Source: Gemmatimonadota bacterium (GTDB taxonomy: Bacteria > Gemmatimonadota > Gemmatimonadetes > Gemmatimonadales > Gemmatimonadaceae). From it: a DNA stretch of 38,728 nt. Positions 1 through 8,477 of the stretch are shown here, one piece after another. The notes below the pieces were generated by a model. It did no database searches, was not told the DNA's origin, and saw nothing but the letters and a program-made list of their open reading frames with translations. Where the stretch lies: positions 1 through 38,728 of the forward strand of contig JAQBPY010000387.1 of NCBI GenBank assembly GCA_028287285.1. Direction: 5' to 3'. A program made the position numbers and the translations under genes. Each line of letters begins with the position of its first letter. Within the stretch, counting starts at the first letter, position 1.

Positions 1-273
1 GTTCTGGCCCGTCGTCTCGATGTTGCCCTGCGTGAAGAGCTGGTCGATCGATCCGATCTGCATGCCGAGGCCGACCTGAATCGGGTTCGTACCGCCCTGG
101 TCTCCAGGCGGACGACTGGCGCCCTGCAGCAGCTGCGCGAAGCCCTCCTTGAACGTCACTCGGCCGGACTTGAAGGCGACCGTGTTAACGTTTGCGATGT
201 TGTTGCCGATAACATCCATACGGGTCTGGTGGTTGCGCAGACCAGAGACGCCGGAAAAGAGAGAGCGAAGCAT
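1..273 (-). CDS. flgE: Flagellar hook protein FlgE, N-terminal part (cut by window edge)
   Basis: Only the first 91 codons are visible; the gene continues past base 1. The N-terminus has the rod/hook axial-protein signature: a short helix [12 protein letters not shown], then the conserved motif [15 protein letters not shown], followed by the glycine/glutamine-rich start of the hook core ([17 protein letters not shown]). FlgE polymerises into the hook outside the cell after export by the flagellar type III apparatus. The ATG is preceded by AGGAG about 7 bases upstream. It is the last visible gene of the minus-strand operon, 62 bases after flgD, which encodes the hook cap it needs to assemble. 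FlgG and FlgF share the motif, but the position directly after flgD favours FlgE. Confidence 0.9.
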   Translation of the reverse strand, partial: MLRSLFSGVSGLRNHQTRMDVIGNNIANVNTVAFKSGRVTFKEGFAQLLQGASRPPGDQGGTNPIQVGLGMQIGSIDQLFTQGNIETTGQN

Positions 274-335
274 CGTGAAGCTCCTGCGAAAGGGGGGAGG
301 CTGGAAGCGACGGACGCGTGCGGCGTCCGCGCGGA

Positions 336-1010
336 TCAGTTTCTGATTTCGGTGACGGTGCTGAACGGGATCGTCATGCCGCCGGACATGAGTACGGGCC
401 CGGTGGATGTTGCGGTGACCGCATCGACTTTTCCGACGATCGACGTGGGCGCCGCGCGTGTGGTTCCCGAGACATCGGTGACGCTGACGGCAAAGTGGTA
501 GACGCCCGGGGAGAGCGCACTGCCGGCTTCGCCGAGTGGAATGTCGAGCGAGCCGGCGTGCACTTCGCCCAGATCGCGCGTGCCGATCACCTTGCCGTTG
601 GCATCGGTGATCTTGAGCATTGCCTTGCCGGCCGTGGCGGGGATGGTTGCCCGGACAGTCTTCGCCGCTGGATCGTCGCCGGACGCGAACTGGAATTGAT
701 CTCCGCTGGCCACGATGGTTTTGCCAATCGTGCCCATGGCCGCGGAAGTCTGGATCGAGTCGATGATGGTGCTGTTGTCCGTCTTCTGCGTATCGAGCGA
801 CGCGTTGATGTTCTGGAGCTGCTCGAGGCTGGAAAACTGCGCGAGCTGCGCTGCCATCTGGTCACCGCCTTGCGGGTTGAGCGGATCCTGATTCTTCATC
901 TGCGCGACGAGCAGCTTGAGGAACTCGTCTTTCCCGAGTGCGCTCTTCGGATTGACGGGTGTGGTGGTCGTATTGGAGGTCGACGAGCCTGACGTCACTG
1001 GCGCGGTCAT
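336..1010 (-). CDS. flgD: Hook-capping / hook assembly protein FlgD
   Basis: A 224-residue protein of normal FlgD length. The conserved N-terminal export and cap region is clear: [19 protein letters not shown] near residue 25, then the QFSSLEQL segment near residue 60. The C-terminal half has the beta-rich FlgD Ig-like/Tudor-like fold, with the typical run from [16 protein letters not shown] to [11 protein letters not shown]. FlgD sits at the tip of the growing hook and lets FlgE subunits polymerise. It is not part of the finished flagellum. The start ATG overlaps the fliK stop by 4 bases (ATGA), which suggests translational coupling to the hook-length gene. flgE follows after 62 bases. Confidence 0.96.
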   Translation of the reverse strand: MTAPVTSGSSTSNTTTTPVNPKSALGKDEFLKLLVAQMKNQDPLNPQGGDQMAAQLAQFSSLEQLQNINASLDTQKTDNSTIIDSIQTSAAMGTIGKTIVASGDQFQFASGDDPAAKTVRATIPATAGKAMLKITDANGKVIGTRDLGEVHAGSLDIPLGEAGSALSPGVYHFAVSVTDVSGTTRAAPTSIVGKVDAVTATSTGPVLMSGGMTIPFSTVTEIRN

Positions 1011-2581
1011 GCTTCCTCTTGCGTGAGTGAGAAGGTGCTGTCGCGACGACGACGATCGTCCGAGCGATCGCGCGCGCGTTCCTGCTGTTCCTGGTGTTCC
1101 CCCTGTTGGCCGAACGCCTGGCGTGAATCGCCGCGCGCGCCCGCCTGATCCTGCTGCCGCATTGCCGCGCCATCGGTGCTCACGGCCTGCGCCGTCGCGG
1201 TGCGTGTGGTGACGGCGCTGCCATCCTGCGACGAAGACGCCGAACGCACCTGAAATGTCTGTGGCTCGAGTCCGCGCCGTTCGAGCGCGCGTGTCAGCTC
1301 GCCGAGTCTCGATGCGACACGATCTGCACTACCGGCGTCGCGGATGTCGAACGAGGCGCCGACGCTGTTACCACGCAGGCCCACGCGAACCGTGTCCTGG
1401 CCGCCCTTGCCATCGTCAACCGACAACGAGAGATGGGAGATGGACTTTGCACCGCGTGCATCCTGGATGTCGAGCACGCGGTCAACGTGCGTGGTTCCCT
1501 GCGGCGTGTCGGGCCCGGAGATCTGTTGGACGTCAGCCGTGATGCTGCTGCTCGTCGACGTGCCGAAGGCTGCATAGGCACGATCGCCGATGCTGCCGTC
1601 CATGCCGATCATCTCGATACCGCCCGATGAGCGGTCGTCCTGCTTGTCGCCGCCGGCACGCGAATCAGAGCGGCCACTGCCCGTGCCTGCACTCTTCGCA
1701 CTGTTGATCCCCGCAGCCGCGCCCGCAACCGCGACGGATGCCACCGTTGCCACCGTTGCCACCTTGGCCGTTGCGGCAACGCGTGCCACCTGCGGCACGG
1801 CGGCAAGCGGCGTGGCAACTGCCCGCAATGCCGCATTCGTTACGGTGCCCGCATCAATTTTCGCGCGTGACGCAAGACCGAGAACCGAAGAGCTGTCCTT
1901 GTCGCTCCTAAGTGCCGGCAGCGAATCGAGCGCATTCATGGTGCGCGCGCCGCGGAGCTCCACGTGCCCCGGGTCAATCTTGCCGAGGGTGTGAAGACCT
2001 TCTTCTTCGGCAATGCGGCGCAGCGCATCGAACCCGCCCTGATCGCTGAAGCCTCCGTCAATAACGAGATCCGCGGCAAGGCCCTTTCCATGGAGCGAAT
2101 TGCGCGTCCACGTGACCACCGGCCCATCCGCCGTTCGTCCCTGGGCATACAGTGCGTTCTGCCGTGTCTGCGAGCGAACGCCTTCTGCAACAGTGACGGT
2201 CTTGCCCTCTTCGTCGCGCATGCGCTCGATCACGCGCGCGAGCTTTGCCCGCAGGGTAGTGTCGAGGCCGGCCGCCGGACGACCCAGCGCAGCGGCGGCG
2301 GCGTTTGCCGCCGATGTTGCGTCGGTGCTGTTCTTTTCGGTGTGTGATGCCGATGCTTTCTCCGAGCGCGCTTCTTCCGAATCATCACTCGATTCGAGAT
2401 CGGAGCTGCGATCCTTTTCTGCCGGCGCGCGATACTCCGTCTTCTGCGGCTCGATCGCATTGGCGAGCATTGCTGCGAAGCGCGAGGACGACGCATCGGC
2501 ACGCGACAGAGAGTCGTCGTTTGGTGTCATCACATCGATCGAGCTGATGGATGCGCGCGATGAGATTGACGAGAGGCTCAA
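1007..2581 (-). CDS. fliK: FliK-type hook-length control protein with an inserted M15 peptidase domain
   Basis: 524 residues. Residues 1-105 are polar and disordered (Ser/Asp/Glu/Ala rich), as in FliK N-termini. Residues about 107-210 read as a peptidase M15 (VanY/CwlK/endolysin-like) domain. A helix and EGVRSQTRQNALYAQGRT are followed by SLHGKGLAADLV (H164 and D171, spacing H-x6-D) and DPGHVEL (D203 and H206, spacing D-x2-H). These are the zinc ligands and catalytic acid of M15 enzymes. Residues 262-290 are an Ala/Val/Thr low-complexity run. Residues about 365-450 look like the FliK C-terminal (Flg_hook) domain: ISHLSLSV, VRVGLRG, then RLGELTRALERRGLEPQTFQV. The C-terminus is Gln/Arg rich. 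The gene lies between a motE/ylxF-like gene and flgD, the usual place for fliK, with 4-base overlaps on both sides. The FliK call rests on position plus the C-terminal domain. The peptidase call rests on motif spacing. Confidence 0.85.
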   Translation of the reverse strand: MSLSSISSRASISSIDVMTPNDDSLSRADASSSRFAAMLANAIEPQKTEYRAPAEKDRSSDLESSDDSEEARSEKASASHTEKNSTDATSAANAAAAALGRPAAGLDTTLRAKLARVIERMRDEEGKTVTVAEGVRSQTRQNALYAQGRTADGPVVTWTRNSLHGKGLAADLVIDGGFSDQGGFDALRRIAEEEGLHTLGKIDPGHVELRGARTMNALDSLPALRSDKDSSSVLGLASRAKIDAGTVTNAALRAVATPLAAVPQVARVAATAKVATVATVASVAVAGAAAGINSAKSAGTGSGRSDSRAGGDKQDDRSSGGIEMIGMDGSIGDRAYAAFGTSTSSSITADVQQISGPDTPQGTTHVDRVLDIQDARGAKSISHLSLSVDDGKGGQDTVRVGLRGNSVGASFDIRDAGSADRVASRLGELTRALERRGLEPQTFQVRSASSSQDGSAVTTRTATAQAVSTDGAAMRQQDQAGARGDSRQAFGQQGEHQEQQERARDRSDDRRRRDSTFSLTQEEA

Positions 2582-3165
2582 GGCCGGCCTCCCTGCGAGC
2601 GCAAGCCCAGCTTGCTCAGGGCGGCAACACGCGGAGCGGGAAGCTTCGCCAGGATGAGGGCGATCTGCTTCTCGTTGATGTTTCCGAGGATGGTCGCGAT
2701 GTCTGGGTCGGACATTTGCTCGAGGACCTTCGCCGCGTCCCTGGGCGACATGGATGCAAACACGCGGGCAATGCGCTGCTCCGGAAGTCCGGTTGCTGGC
2801 GCAGCGGTTTTTCCTGCTGTGGGAGTAGGCGTCGAGGGCATCGGGGAAAGGGGCGCAGCAGCGGGCGCCTTAGACGCCACGTCTGTAACGGGTTTGGCCG
2901 CAGACACAGGCGCGCCGGCTTGCATCACATACCCGCTGTCTACTGGCGCGACTGCGACGTGCGAAGCCGGGGCCGCTGTCCCTCCCGTCGCAATTGCACC
3001 GTGAACGTCGGCCGAATCAATGACGCGAACGCTATCTGTACCCTCCGGCTTCGCGGCCACGGGAGGAGCGACGGCCACGGGAGGGTGACGCAAGACAGTC
3101 GCGGCGCCGGCTACACTGACGCCGACGACAATCGCGCCGACGAATGAAACAATGAGGGCCTTCAT
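2578..3165 (-). CDS. MotE/YlxF-like flagellar protein (MgtE-N-type domain, membrane anchored)
   Basis: 195 residues. The N-terminus has one hydrophobic anchor or uncleaved signal (residues 4-25, LIVSFVGAIVVGVSVAGAA). A long Ala/Pro/Val-rich linker (26-125) follows, then a C-terminal helical domain of about 60 residues: RIARVFASMSPRDAAKVLEQMS, DIATILGNINEKQIALILAKL. This last part is the MgtE-N/FliG-like helical repeat of MotE-type proteins. The gene lies exactly between fliJ and fliK, like ylxF in Bacillus. It overlaps fliJ by 1 base and fliK by 4. Known MotE proteins are periplasmic chaperones for the stator protein MotB. Whether this one acts on the stator or on export is not shown by the sequence. 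Confidence 0.8.
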   Translation of the reverse strand: MKALIVSFVGAIVVGVSVAGAATVLRHPPVAVAPPVAAKPEGTDSVRVIDSADVHGAIATGGTAAPASHVAVAPVDSGYVMQAGAPVSAAKPVTDVASKAPAAAPLSPMPSTPTPTAGKTAAPATGLPEQRIARVFASMSPRDAAKVLEQMSDPDIATILGNINEKQIALILAKLPAPRVAALSKLGLRSQGGRP

Positions 3166-3626
3166 CAGTCGTTGGTGAGCGGAGAGTTCGCCATGGCGAA
3201 CTTCGTGAGTGCAAACGCATCGGTCTGCTGTTGATCATGCCGGGAGGCTGCCTGGGTCCATTCGTCGTGCTGGCGGTCGCGCAGCCGGTCCAGCGTGCGG
3301 CGCGCCTGATGCGCCACCACGAGTTGGTCTCGCGCAGCATCCGCCTGCGCTGCCGCATCAACGGCGACATCGGAAGCAATGGTCAGGTACTCGTCGAGCT
3401 GCTCGATGAGAAATCCGATGTTCTGCATCTGGCCTGCCGTGACGGGACGACTGTGTGCCGCAGCGAACTGCTCGGAGCTCGCGCGACGAACCGCGTTCAG
3501 AGACTTTTCCGCCTCCCGTGCCTCGGCCTCGCGGTCGAGCGCGCGCGCAAGAGACTCGGCGAGTGTCTGTTCCTGTTGCGCTCTCAGTTCAAGAACGCGT
3601 TGCAGCCGGAACAGGAATTTCGTCAT
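3165..3626 (-). CDS. fliJ: Flagellar export chaperone FliJ
   Basis: 153 residues, almost all helical with heptad-like spacing (LQRVLELRAQQEQTLAESLARAL, then QLDEYLTIASDVAVDAAAQ), which fits the FliJ antiparallel coiled coil. FliJ binds the central pore of the FliI hexamer and the export gate protein FlhA, helping substrate delivery to the type III secretion gate. The start MTKFLFRLQRVLELR is typical of the family. The gene overlaps fliI by 4 bases (ATGA) and the downstream motE-like gene by 1 base. Primary sequence conservation in FliJ is weak, so the call relies on coiled-coil character, length and position after fliI. Confidence 0.9.
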   Translation of the reverse strand: MTKFLFRLQRVLELRAQQEQTLAESLARALDREAEAREAEKSLNAVRRASSEQFAAAHSRPVTAGQMQNIGFLIEQLDEYLTIASDVAVDAAAQADAARDQLVVAHQARRTLDRLRDRQHDEWTQAASRHDQQQTDAFALTKFAMANSPLTND

Positions 3627-4966
3627 GCTGGCCTCCGGGTTAGACGCTCGATCTCGGCGCCGAGACCGACGAGTGCATTCTGCGTCGTTGCTGCTGGTGA
3701 GACTTCATCAGATCGCTGCTGCAGAAGGCCAAGCACGCGGCTGCGCAGCACCACGGCCGCATCCACGTTTGGATCGCTGCCCTTCTGGTACGCGCCCACC
3801 ATGATCAGGTCTTCCTTTTCCCGATAGGCCGATTCGAGGCGCATCACGGCATTGGCCGCATTCGTCTGCGCCGGCTCAATGATCTGGTCGCGCACCCGAC
3901 TCTTGCTCTCGAGCACGTCGATGGCTGGATAATGTCCCGCCGCCGCGAGCTTGCGAGTGAGCACGATGTGTCCGTCAAGAATCGATCGAGCGGCGTCGGC
4001 AACGGGCTCGTTGAAATCATCACCGTCAACAAGGACGGTGTAGATACCGGTGATGCCGCCCCTGGATCCATTGCCTGCACGCTCGAGCAATCTCGGGAGT
4101 GACGCAAACACCGAGGGCGGATATCCTTTTGTTGTTGGCGGCTCACCGACGGCAAGTCCGATCTCGCGCCACGCCATGGCCACACGCGTGACGGAATCGC
4201 ACATCAGCAACACCTGCTTGCCTTCGTCGCGGAAATACTCGGCAATGGCCGTTGCCACGAGTGCGCCGCGTGCGCGCACGAGTGCTGCCTGGTCGCCTGT
4301 CGCCACAATTACAACCGAGCGCGCGAGCCCTTCCGGCCCGAGTGAATTCTCGATGAAATCGCGGACTTCGCGCCCACGCTCGCCCAGCAGCGCAATGACA
4401 TTGACGTCCGCCTTGGCGCGACGTGCAATCATGCCGAGCAGCGTACTCTTGCCCACACCTGAGCCGGCGAAAATGCCAATGCGCTGTCCGCGGCCAATGG
4501 TCAACATGCCGTCGATGGCTCGGACACCGGTCTCCATCGCCGTGTCGATCGTCTCACGCTCGAGCGGATTTGGCGGCTCGGCGGAAAGAGGAACGCGGTG
4601 GGTGCTCTCGATCTTGCCAAGACCATCAATTGGATGGCCGAGCCCGTTGAGCACGCGGCCAAGCAATCCAGGGCCCACGTCGACACCAAATGTGCGCGAC
4701 AACGGTTGAACGCTGCTGCCCGAATGCAGGCCGCTCATTTCACCAAGCGGCATCAGCTGAATGCCGCGATCGTGAAAGCCCACCACCTCGGCGAGAACCG
4801 AACGGTCCTCGTTCATGCTTGTGATGCGGCAGAGCTCTCCCAGGCCCACGTCGATTCCCGTGGCTTCGGCAATGAGCCCTACGATGTGCGTGACACGTCC
4901 ATGGGCGACGAGCCGCGGTGCGGCAGTGAGCCGGCGATCCATGGTGGCGAACATGGACATCGTCAT
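3623..4966 (-). CDS. fliI: Flagellar protein export ATPase FliI
   Basis: 447 residues, the normal length for FliI. The nucleotide-binding core is intact: Walker A GSGVGKST at residues 168-175, then VIALLGERGREVRDFIE, the Walker B strand KQVLLMCDSVTRVAMAWREIGLA, and the ATPase signature around PPSVFASLPRLLERAG. The N-terminal region (about 15-90) is the beta-barrel seen in F1/T3SS ATPases. FliI energises unfolding and delivery of export substrates at the cytoplasmic base of the flagellum, in complex with FliH and FliJ. Both of these genes flank it, each overlapping by 4 bases. The ORF carries several in-frame ATGs near the start. The first one, overlapping the fliH stop, is chosen. Confidence 0.98.
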   Translation of the reverse strand: MTMSMFATMDRRLTAAPRLVAHGRVTHIVGLIAEATGIDVGLGELCRITSMNEDRSVLAEVVGFHDRGIQLMPLGEMSGLHSGSSVQPLSRTFGVDVGPGLLGRVLNGLGHPIDGLGKIESTHRVPLSAEPPNPLERETIDTAMETGVRAIDGMLTIGRGQRIGIFAGSGVGKSTLLGMIARRAKADVNVIALLGERGREVRDFIENSLGPEGLARSVVIVATGDQAALVRARGALVATAIAEYFRDEGKQVLLMCDSVTRVAMAWREIGLAVGEPPTTKGYPPSVFASLPRLLERAGNGSRGGITGIYTVLVDGDDFNEPVADAARSILDGHIVLTRKLAAAGHYPAIDVLESKSRVRDQIIEPAQTNAANAVMRLESAYREKEDLIMVGAYQKGSDPNVDAAVVLRSRVLGLLQQRSDEVSPAATTQNALVGLGAEIERLTRRPA

Positions 4967-5637
4967 GCGCCCACCTGTGTCAGCGAGCGATAGGCGCGCT
5001 CGAGCGCGGTGTCCACACGGCCGTCAATGATGCGCTGACGGCCTTCAACCATGCAGCCGCCAGGAATGATGCGAGCGTCCGCGATCCAGGTGATCTCGCG
5101 ATCAGGAGAAATCCTGATCGGTGTGTTACCAGTTGCCGCCGACAATGTGGAAAGGTCGAGCGGGTTGATGCGCAGACGAAGCGGCTGGTCGACCGGAAAT
5201 TCGGTGAGTGCAAGGCGCACCAGGTCAACGATGATCTCGGGCGACGTCCGCACCTCGCGCCCGATCACCTGGCGTGCCACGCTCACGGCGAGTGCCGCAA
5301 GATTGTCCTCGAGCGTGCCAAGCGTATTGGATTCGGCCGCCACGAGCTGTGTTGCCGCTGAGCGGAGCGCGTCCAGCACATCGCGCATTTGCGCCTGCGC
5401 AGCGTTCGCAGATGCCAGCTGGCCCGCGATGTAGCCGGACTCGTACGCTTCTGCAACGAGACGCTCGCGTTCAGCTTTGGCAATGGCCGCATGATCCACT
5501 ACCTCCGGCGGCACTGGTTCCGGAACAGACTCGTGGACGACCGCACCCGCCACACGCAGCTCCTGGAGCAGCCACGCCGACGGGCCTAGTCGTGACGGCA
5601 CCACATCGCTGGCGCAAGCGGCGTTAGAGAAGATCAT
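4963..5637 (-). CDS. fliH: Flagellar assembly protein FliH (export ATPase regulator)
   Basis: 224 residues from the chosen start. The frame is open much further upstream, but that part lies antisense-like over fliG and is not protein-like. The ATG at 5637 is preceded by GGAGG with a 5-base spacer; an ATG at 5649 has no such site. The order is typical of FliH: a variable N-terminus, a charged helical section with glycine spacing (ERERLVAEAYESGYIAGQLASA), a long helix, then the conserved C-terminal domain (VARQVIGREV, LRLRINPLDLSTL, ADARIIPGGCMVEG, IIDGRVDTALERAYRSL). FliH dimers bind FliI and anchor it to the C-ring. The gene overlaps the fliG end by 14 bases and fliI by 4. Confidence 0.95.
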   Translation of the reverse strand: MIFSNAACASDVVPSRLGPSAWLLQELRVAGAVVHESVPEPVPPEVVDHAAIAKAERERLVAEAYESGYIAGQLASANAAQAQMRDVLDALRSAATQLVAAESNTLGTLEDNLAALAVSVARQVIGREVRTSPEIIVDLVRLALTEFPVDQPLRLRINPLDLSTLSAATGNTPIRISPDREITWIADARIIPGGCMVEGRQRIIDGRVDTALERAYRSLTQVGA

Positions 5638-6658
5638 CGCCGCCTCCATTGAGTACGATTTCGCCCGCTTCCTCGAGCCCTCGCAGTGCCGCGATGATGT
5701 TGACCTGCGCCTTGTCCACGTCCGCCTTGCGAACGGGGCCGAGCATCTCGATCTCTTCCTTGAGCGCCTGCACCGCGCGCTGCGACATGGCACCCATGAT
5801 CTTGTTGCGCACTTCGTTGCTCGCGCGCTTGAGCGCGACACTGAGCTCGCGTGAATCGACCTCGCGAAGCAGGCGCTGGAGCGACTTGTCGTCGAGGCCA
5901 ACGAGATCCTCGAAGACGAACATGAGATTCTTGATCTGCTCGCCGAGCTCCGCGTCGTTCTCCGACAACCCTTCCAGAATGATCTTGAGCAGTGCGGGCT
6001 GCAGCATGTTGAGGATTGCCGCAACCGCCGCGGGTCCGCCCGACGCACTCGCGCCCTGCGTGGGCGTAAGGTCCGACTCGGCAAGAATGGAGCGCTCGAT
6101 GAGCTGCAGCATGTCCGGCGAGACCTTTTCCATCTTGGCCATGCGAATGGCGACTTCACTGCCCAGCGACGGGTTGAGCTCCTTGAGCACGCTTGCCGTG
6201 TGCGCGGGCTCGAGATGCGCCAGGATGAGCGCCACCGTCTGGGGATGCTCGCCGCGCATCATGTTGCCGAGCTGCTGCGGATCTGCATTGCGCAAACGCT
6301 GCAGGCCCGCGTTGTCCGCGAGCTGCAGTTGAATGCGACGCAACATCGTCGATGACTTGCCGGCGCCGAAGGCCTTCTCGAGCAGTTCCCTGGCGTAGTC
6401 GATACCGCCCGCAGCGAGCGAATCCGCCGCCGTCATGATGTCGAGCCATTCCGTCAGGACGCGTTCGGCAGCTTCACCGCTCACGCGATCCATGCGGGCG
6501 ATCTCGAACGAGATGGCCTCGACGTCTTCCGGGGAAAGCTTCTTGGTGATCATCGCGGCGGACTCCGCGCCGAGTACCATGCACAGGATCGCCGCCTTTT
6601 GTGGCCCCTTCAGCGGAGCGATGGTGTCATCGCGCGTCAGTGCCAATGCGTGCGACAT
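5624..6658 (-). CDS. fliG: Flagellar motor switch protein FliG
   Basis: 344 residues, full length. The N-terminal FliF-binding domain starts LKGPQKAAILCMVLG. The middle domain contains the EHPQTVALILAHLEP motif. The C-terminal torque domain contains the charged helix LQRLLREVDSRELSVALKRAS, followed by KIMGAMSQRAVQALKEE and the usual C-terminal acidic tail. FliG forms the upper C-ring under the MS-ring and converts stator force into rotation and switching. The start ATG lies 2 bases after the fliF stop. It overlaps the downstream fliH start. All three FliG domains look intact. Confidence 0.98.
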   Translation of the reverse strand: MSHALALTRDDTIAPLKGPQKAAILCMVLGAESAAMITKKLSPEDVEAISFEIARMDRVSGEAAERVLTEWLDIMTAADSLAAGGIDYARELLEKAFGAGKSSTMLRRIQLQLADNAGLQRLRNADPQQLGNMMRGEHPQTVALILAHLEPAHTASVLKELNPSLGSEVAIRMAKMEKVSPDMLQLIERSILAESDLTPTQGASASGGPAAVAAILNMLQPALLKIILEGLSENDAELGEQIKNLMFVFEDLVGLDDKSLQRLLREVDSRELSVALKRASNEVRNKIMGAMSQRAVQALKEEIEMLGPVRKADVDKAQVNIIAALRGLEEAGEIVLNGGGDDLL

Positions 6659-6660
6659 CG

Positions 6661-8154
6661 TCAGCCCTCCTTGATCCAGGCGCGAACGAGACGCGCGGCC
6701 ACATCAGGCTGTTGCTGCACGCTCGCTGCAATGCGATCACGTAACGCGTTGGCCAACGGAACCGGTGCGGCCGCAACATGCGCCGTAAGAAATGGACTCT
6801 CGTCAATCGCCTCGGCGCGCGGCAAGCTCATCACCGGCGGCGCTTCGAATACCGTTGTCGGCTGCTTGATTGCCTTGAGACTCAGAAACGCAATCACAAA
6901 CGCCAGTGCAAGACCGACGATGCCGAGTACCGGGCGCTGAACGTCCTGCGCGACCTGACCGATGTCACGCCTGGGAACGGGAACGGCGGCGGGCGCATTG
7001 TCCTCGAAGCGAATGCCGACAACCGACACACGATCGCCGCGCGCACTGTCCAGGCCAATGGACGACCGCACGAGCGACTCGATCTGCGCGAGCTCCTCCG
7101 GTGTACGAGGCGTGAACGTGGGCTTTTTGGCGTTTGCCGCGGAGTCCCGCTTGTCCGCCACCACAACGGCAACAGTCACGCGCTTCAGGTTTCCAATCGC
7201 CCCGGAAAACGTCTCGGTCATCCGCGTATTCTCATACGTCGTAGCCGAGTTGGTCTGCGCCGCGCCTCCCTGTGCACCCGGGGTGATCTCACTCTTCGTC
7301 TCGCTCGCGACGCTCTGTGTATTCGGGTCCAGTGTCTCGGACTTGCGCTCGATGCGATCGAAGTTGATTGACGCGTTGACCTGCACCTTGGCGTTGCCAT
7401 GGCCAACCACCTGCCCAAGCAGGCGCTCAGCCTTCGTGCGCAAGTAATCTTCGACGTCGCGCTGCAGCTGCAGCTGCTTGTTGCTCACACCCTCCGGTGT
7501 GCTCGGCTCATCGGCCTCGCTCAGCAGGCGGCCGGCATCGTCCACGACCGTAACGTGATCGCTCGTAAGACCGTCCACGCTGCTTGCGAGCAGGTGAGCG
7601 ATGCCGGTCACGACGTCCTTGCCGGCGTCCGCTCCTGACCGGAGCTTGAGCACCACACTCGCTTCGGCCGGTTTGTCCGCGGCACCGAAGCCCTGCGTCT
7701 CGTGAACCACGAGATGCACCTGCGCCGACTCGATGCCGCGCATCTTTCCGACCGTGCGCTCGAGCTCTCCTTCGAGCGCACGCCGATAGTTGATGCGTTG
7801 CGTAAAGTCGGTGAGGCCCCAGGACGGCTGGTCAAAGAGCTCGAAACCCGGGCGTCCTTGATTTGGGACACCTCCGCGTGCGAGGGCAACACGTGCCTTT
7901 GCGAGATCCGGTGCCGCGACCAGAATATCCGCGCCACCGCGCTCGAGCTTGTACTGCACGCCTGCCTGATCGAGCTTGTCGGTCATCTGACCTGCACTCT
8001 CGAGCGGAATGCCCGTGAACGCCGGCACCCACTGCGGCTGGCTGGCCCAGCGCGCAAGACCGAAAATGAGCGTGGCCGCTGCGATGCCGATGCCGATGAT
8101 CAGCGCGCGGCGGGTGCCAATCCTGTCGATGAAATCCTGGATGACTGGTGGCAT
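6661..8154 (-). CDS. fliF: Flagellar MS-ring protein FliF
   Basis: 497 residues. Two membrane helices bracket a large periplasmic part: residues about 17-38 (ALIIGIGIAAATLIFGL) and about 405-425 (PVLGIVGLALAFVIAFL). Between them are the ring-building (YscJ/FliF) motifs WVPAFTGI, ARVALARGGVPNQGRPGFELFD, TDFTQRINYRRALEGELERTV and a Ser/Thr/Ala-rich loop near residues 285-310. The C-terminal cytoplasmic tail ends DVAARLVRAWIKEG, the FliG-binding helix. FliF builds the inner-membrane ring that houses the export gate. fliE precedes it by 3 bases and fliG follows after 2 bases. Confidence 0.97.
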   Translation of the reverse strand: MPPVIQDFIDRIGTRRALIIGIGIAAATLIFGLARWASQPQWVPAFTGIPLESAGQMTDKLDQAGVQYKLERGGADILVAAPDLAKARVALARGGVPNQGRPGFELFDQPSWGLTDFTQRINYRRALEGELERTVGKMRGIESAQVHLVVHETQGFGAADKPAEASVVLKLRSGADAGKDVVTGIAHLLASSVDGLTSDHVTVVDDAGRLLSEADEPSTPEGVSNKQLQLQRDVEDYLRTKAERLLGQVVGHGNAKVQVNASINFDRIERKSETLDPNTQSVASETKSEITPGAQGGAAQTNSATTYENTRMTETFSGAIGNLKRVTVAVVVADKRDSAANAKKPTFTPRTPEELAQIESLVRSSIGLDSARGDRVSVVGIRFEDNAPAAVPVPRRDIGQVAQDVQRPVLGIVGLALAFVIAFLSLKAIKQPTTVFEAPPVMSLPRAEAIDESPFLTAHVAAAPVPLANALRDRIAASVQQQPDVAARLVRAWIKEG

Positions 8155-8157
8155 CGG

Positions 8158-8475
8158 TTAGCTCTGCATCCCGATGACCGTGCGATAGGCATCGGCGAAC
8201 TTGTTCCGGAGCTCCACCATCATCGTGAGCGAGATGCTCGCTTCTTCCGTGGCCGCCATGACCTGGTGCAGCTCCACGTTTTCACCGCGCGCGTAGCGCT
8301 GTACGTACTCCGACGCGTTATCCTGTGAGCGCTGCACCCCGCCAATCGCCTCCTTGAGCGTATCGGCGAACGAGGAGCCATCGGGCAGCGCAACCGCGTG
8401 CGAGCGATTGCGCTCACCCGCGATATCGAGTCCAACAGGTCCACGACCCGGCAGCCCACCAATAGGAGCGGTCAC
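8158..8475 (-). CDS. fliE: Flagellar hook-basal body junction protein FliE
   Basis: 105 residues, typical for FliE. The conserved core is present: SFADTLKEAIGGVQRSQDNA, then RGENVELHQVMAATEEASISL, ending MVELRNKFADAYRTVIGMQ. FliE is the first exported rod component and links the MS-ring to the proximal rod. The start is a GTG; no in-frame ATG lies near the expected N-terminus, and the family start fits. The small ORF upstream ends 2 bases before it and fliF follows after 3 bases. Confidence 0.95.
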   Translation of the reverse strand: MTAPIGGLPGRGPVGLDIAGERNRSHAVALPDGSSFADTLKEAIGGVQRSQDNASEYVQRYARGENVELHQVMAATEEASISLTMMVELRNKFADAYRTVIGMQS

Positions 8476-8477
8476 GG

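Noticed and set aside
318..992. Plus-strand frame of 224 residues over flgD
   Set aside because: Antisense shadow of flgD, arginine-rich and without domain features.
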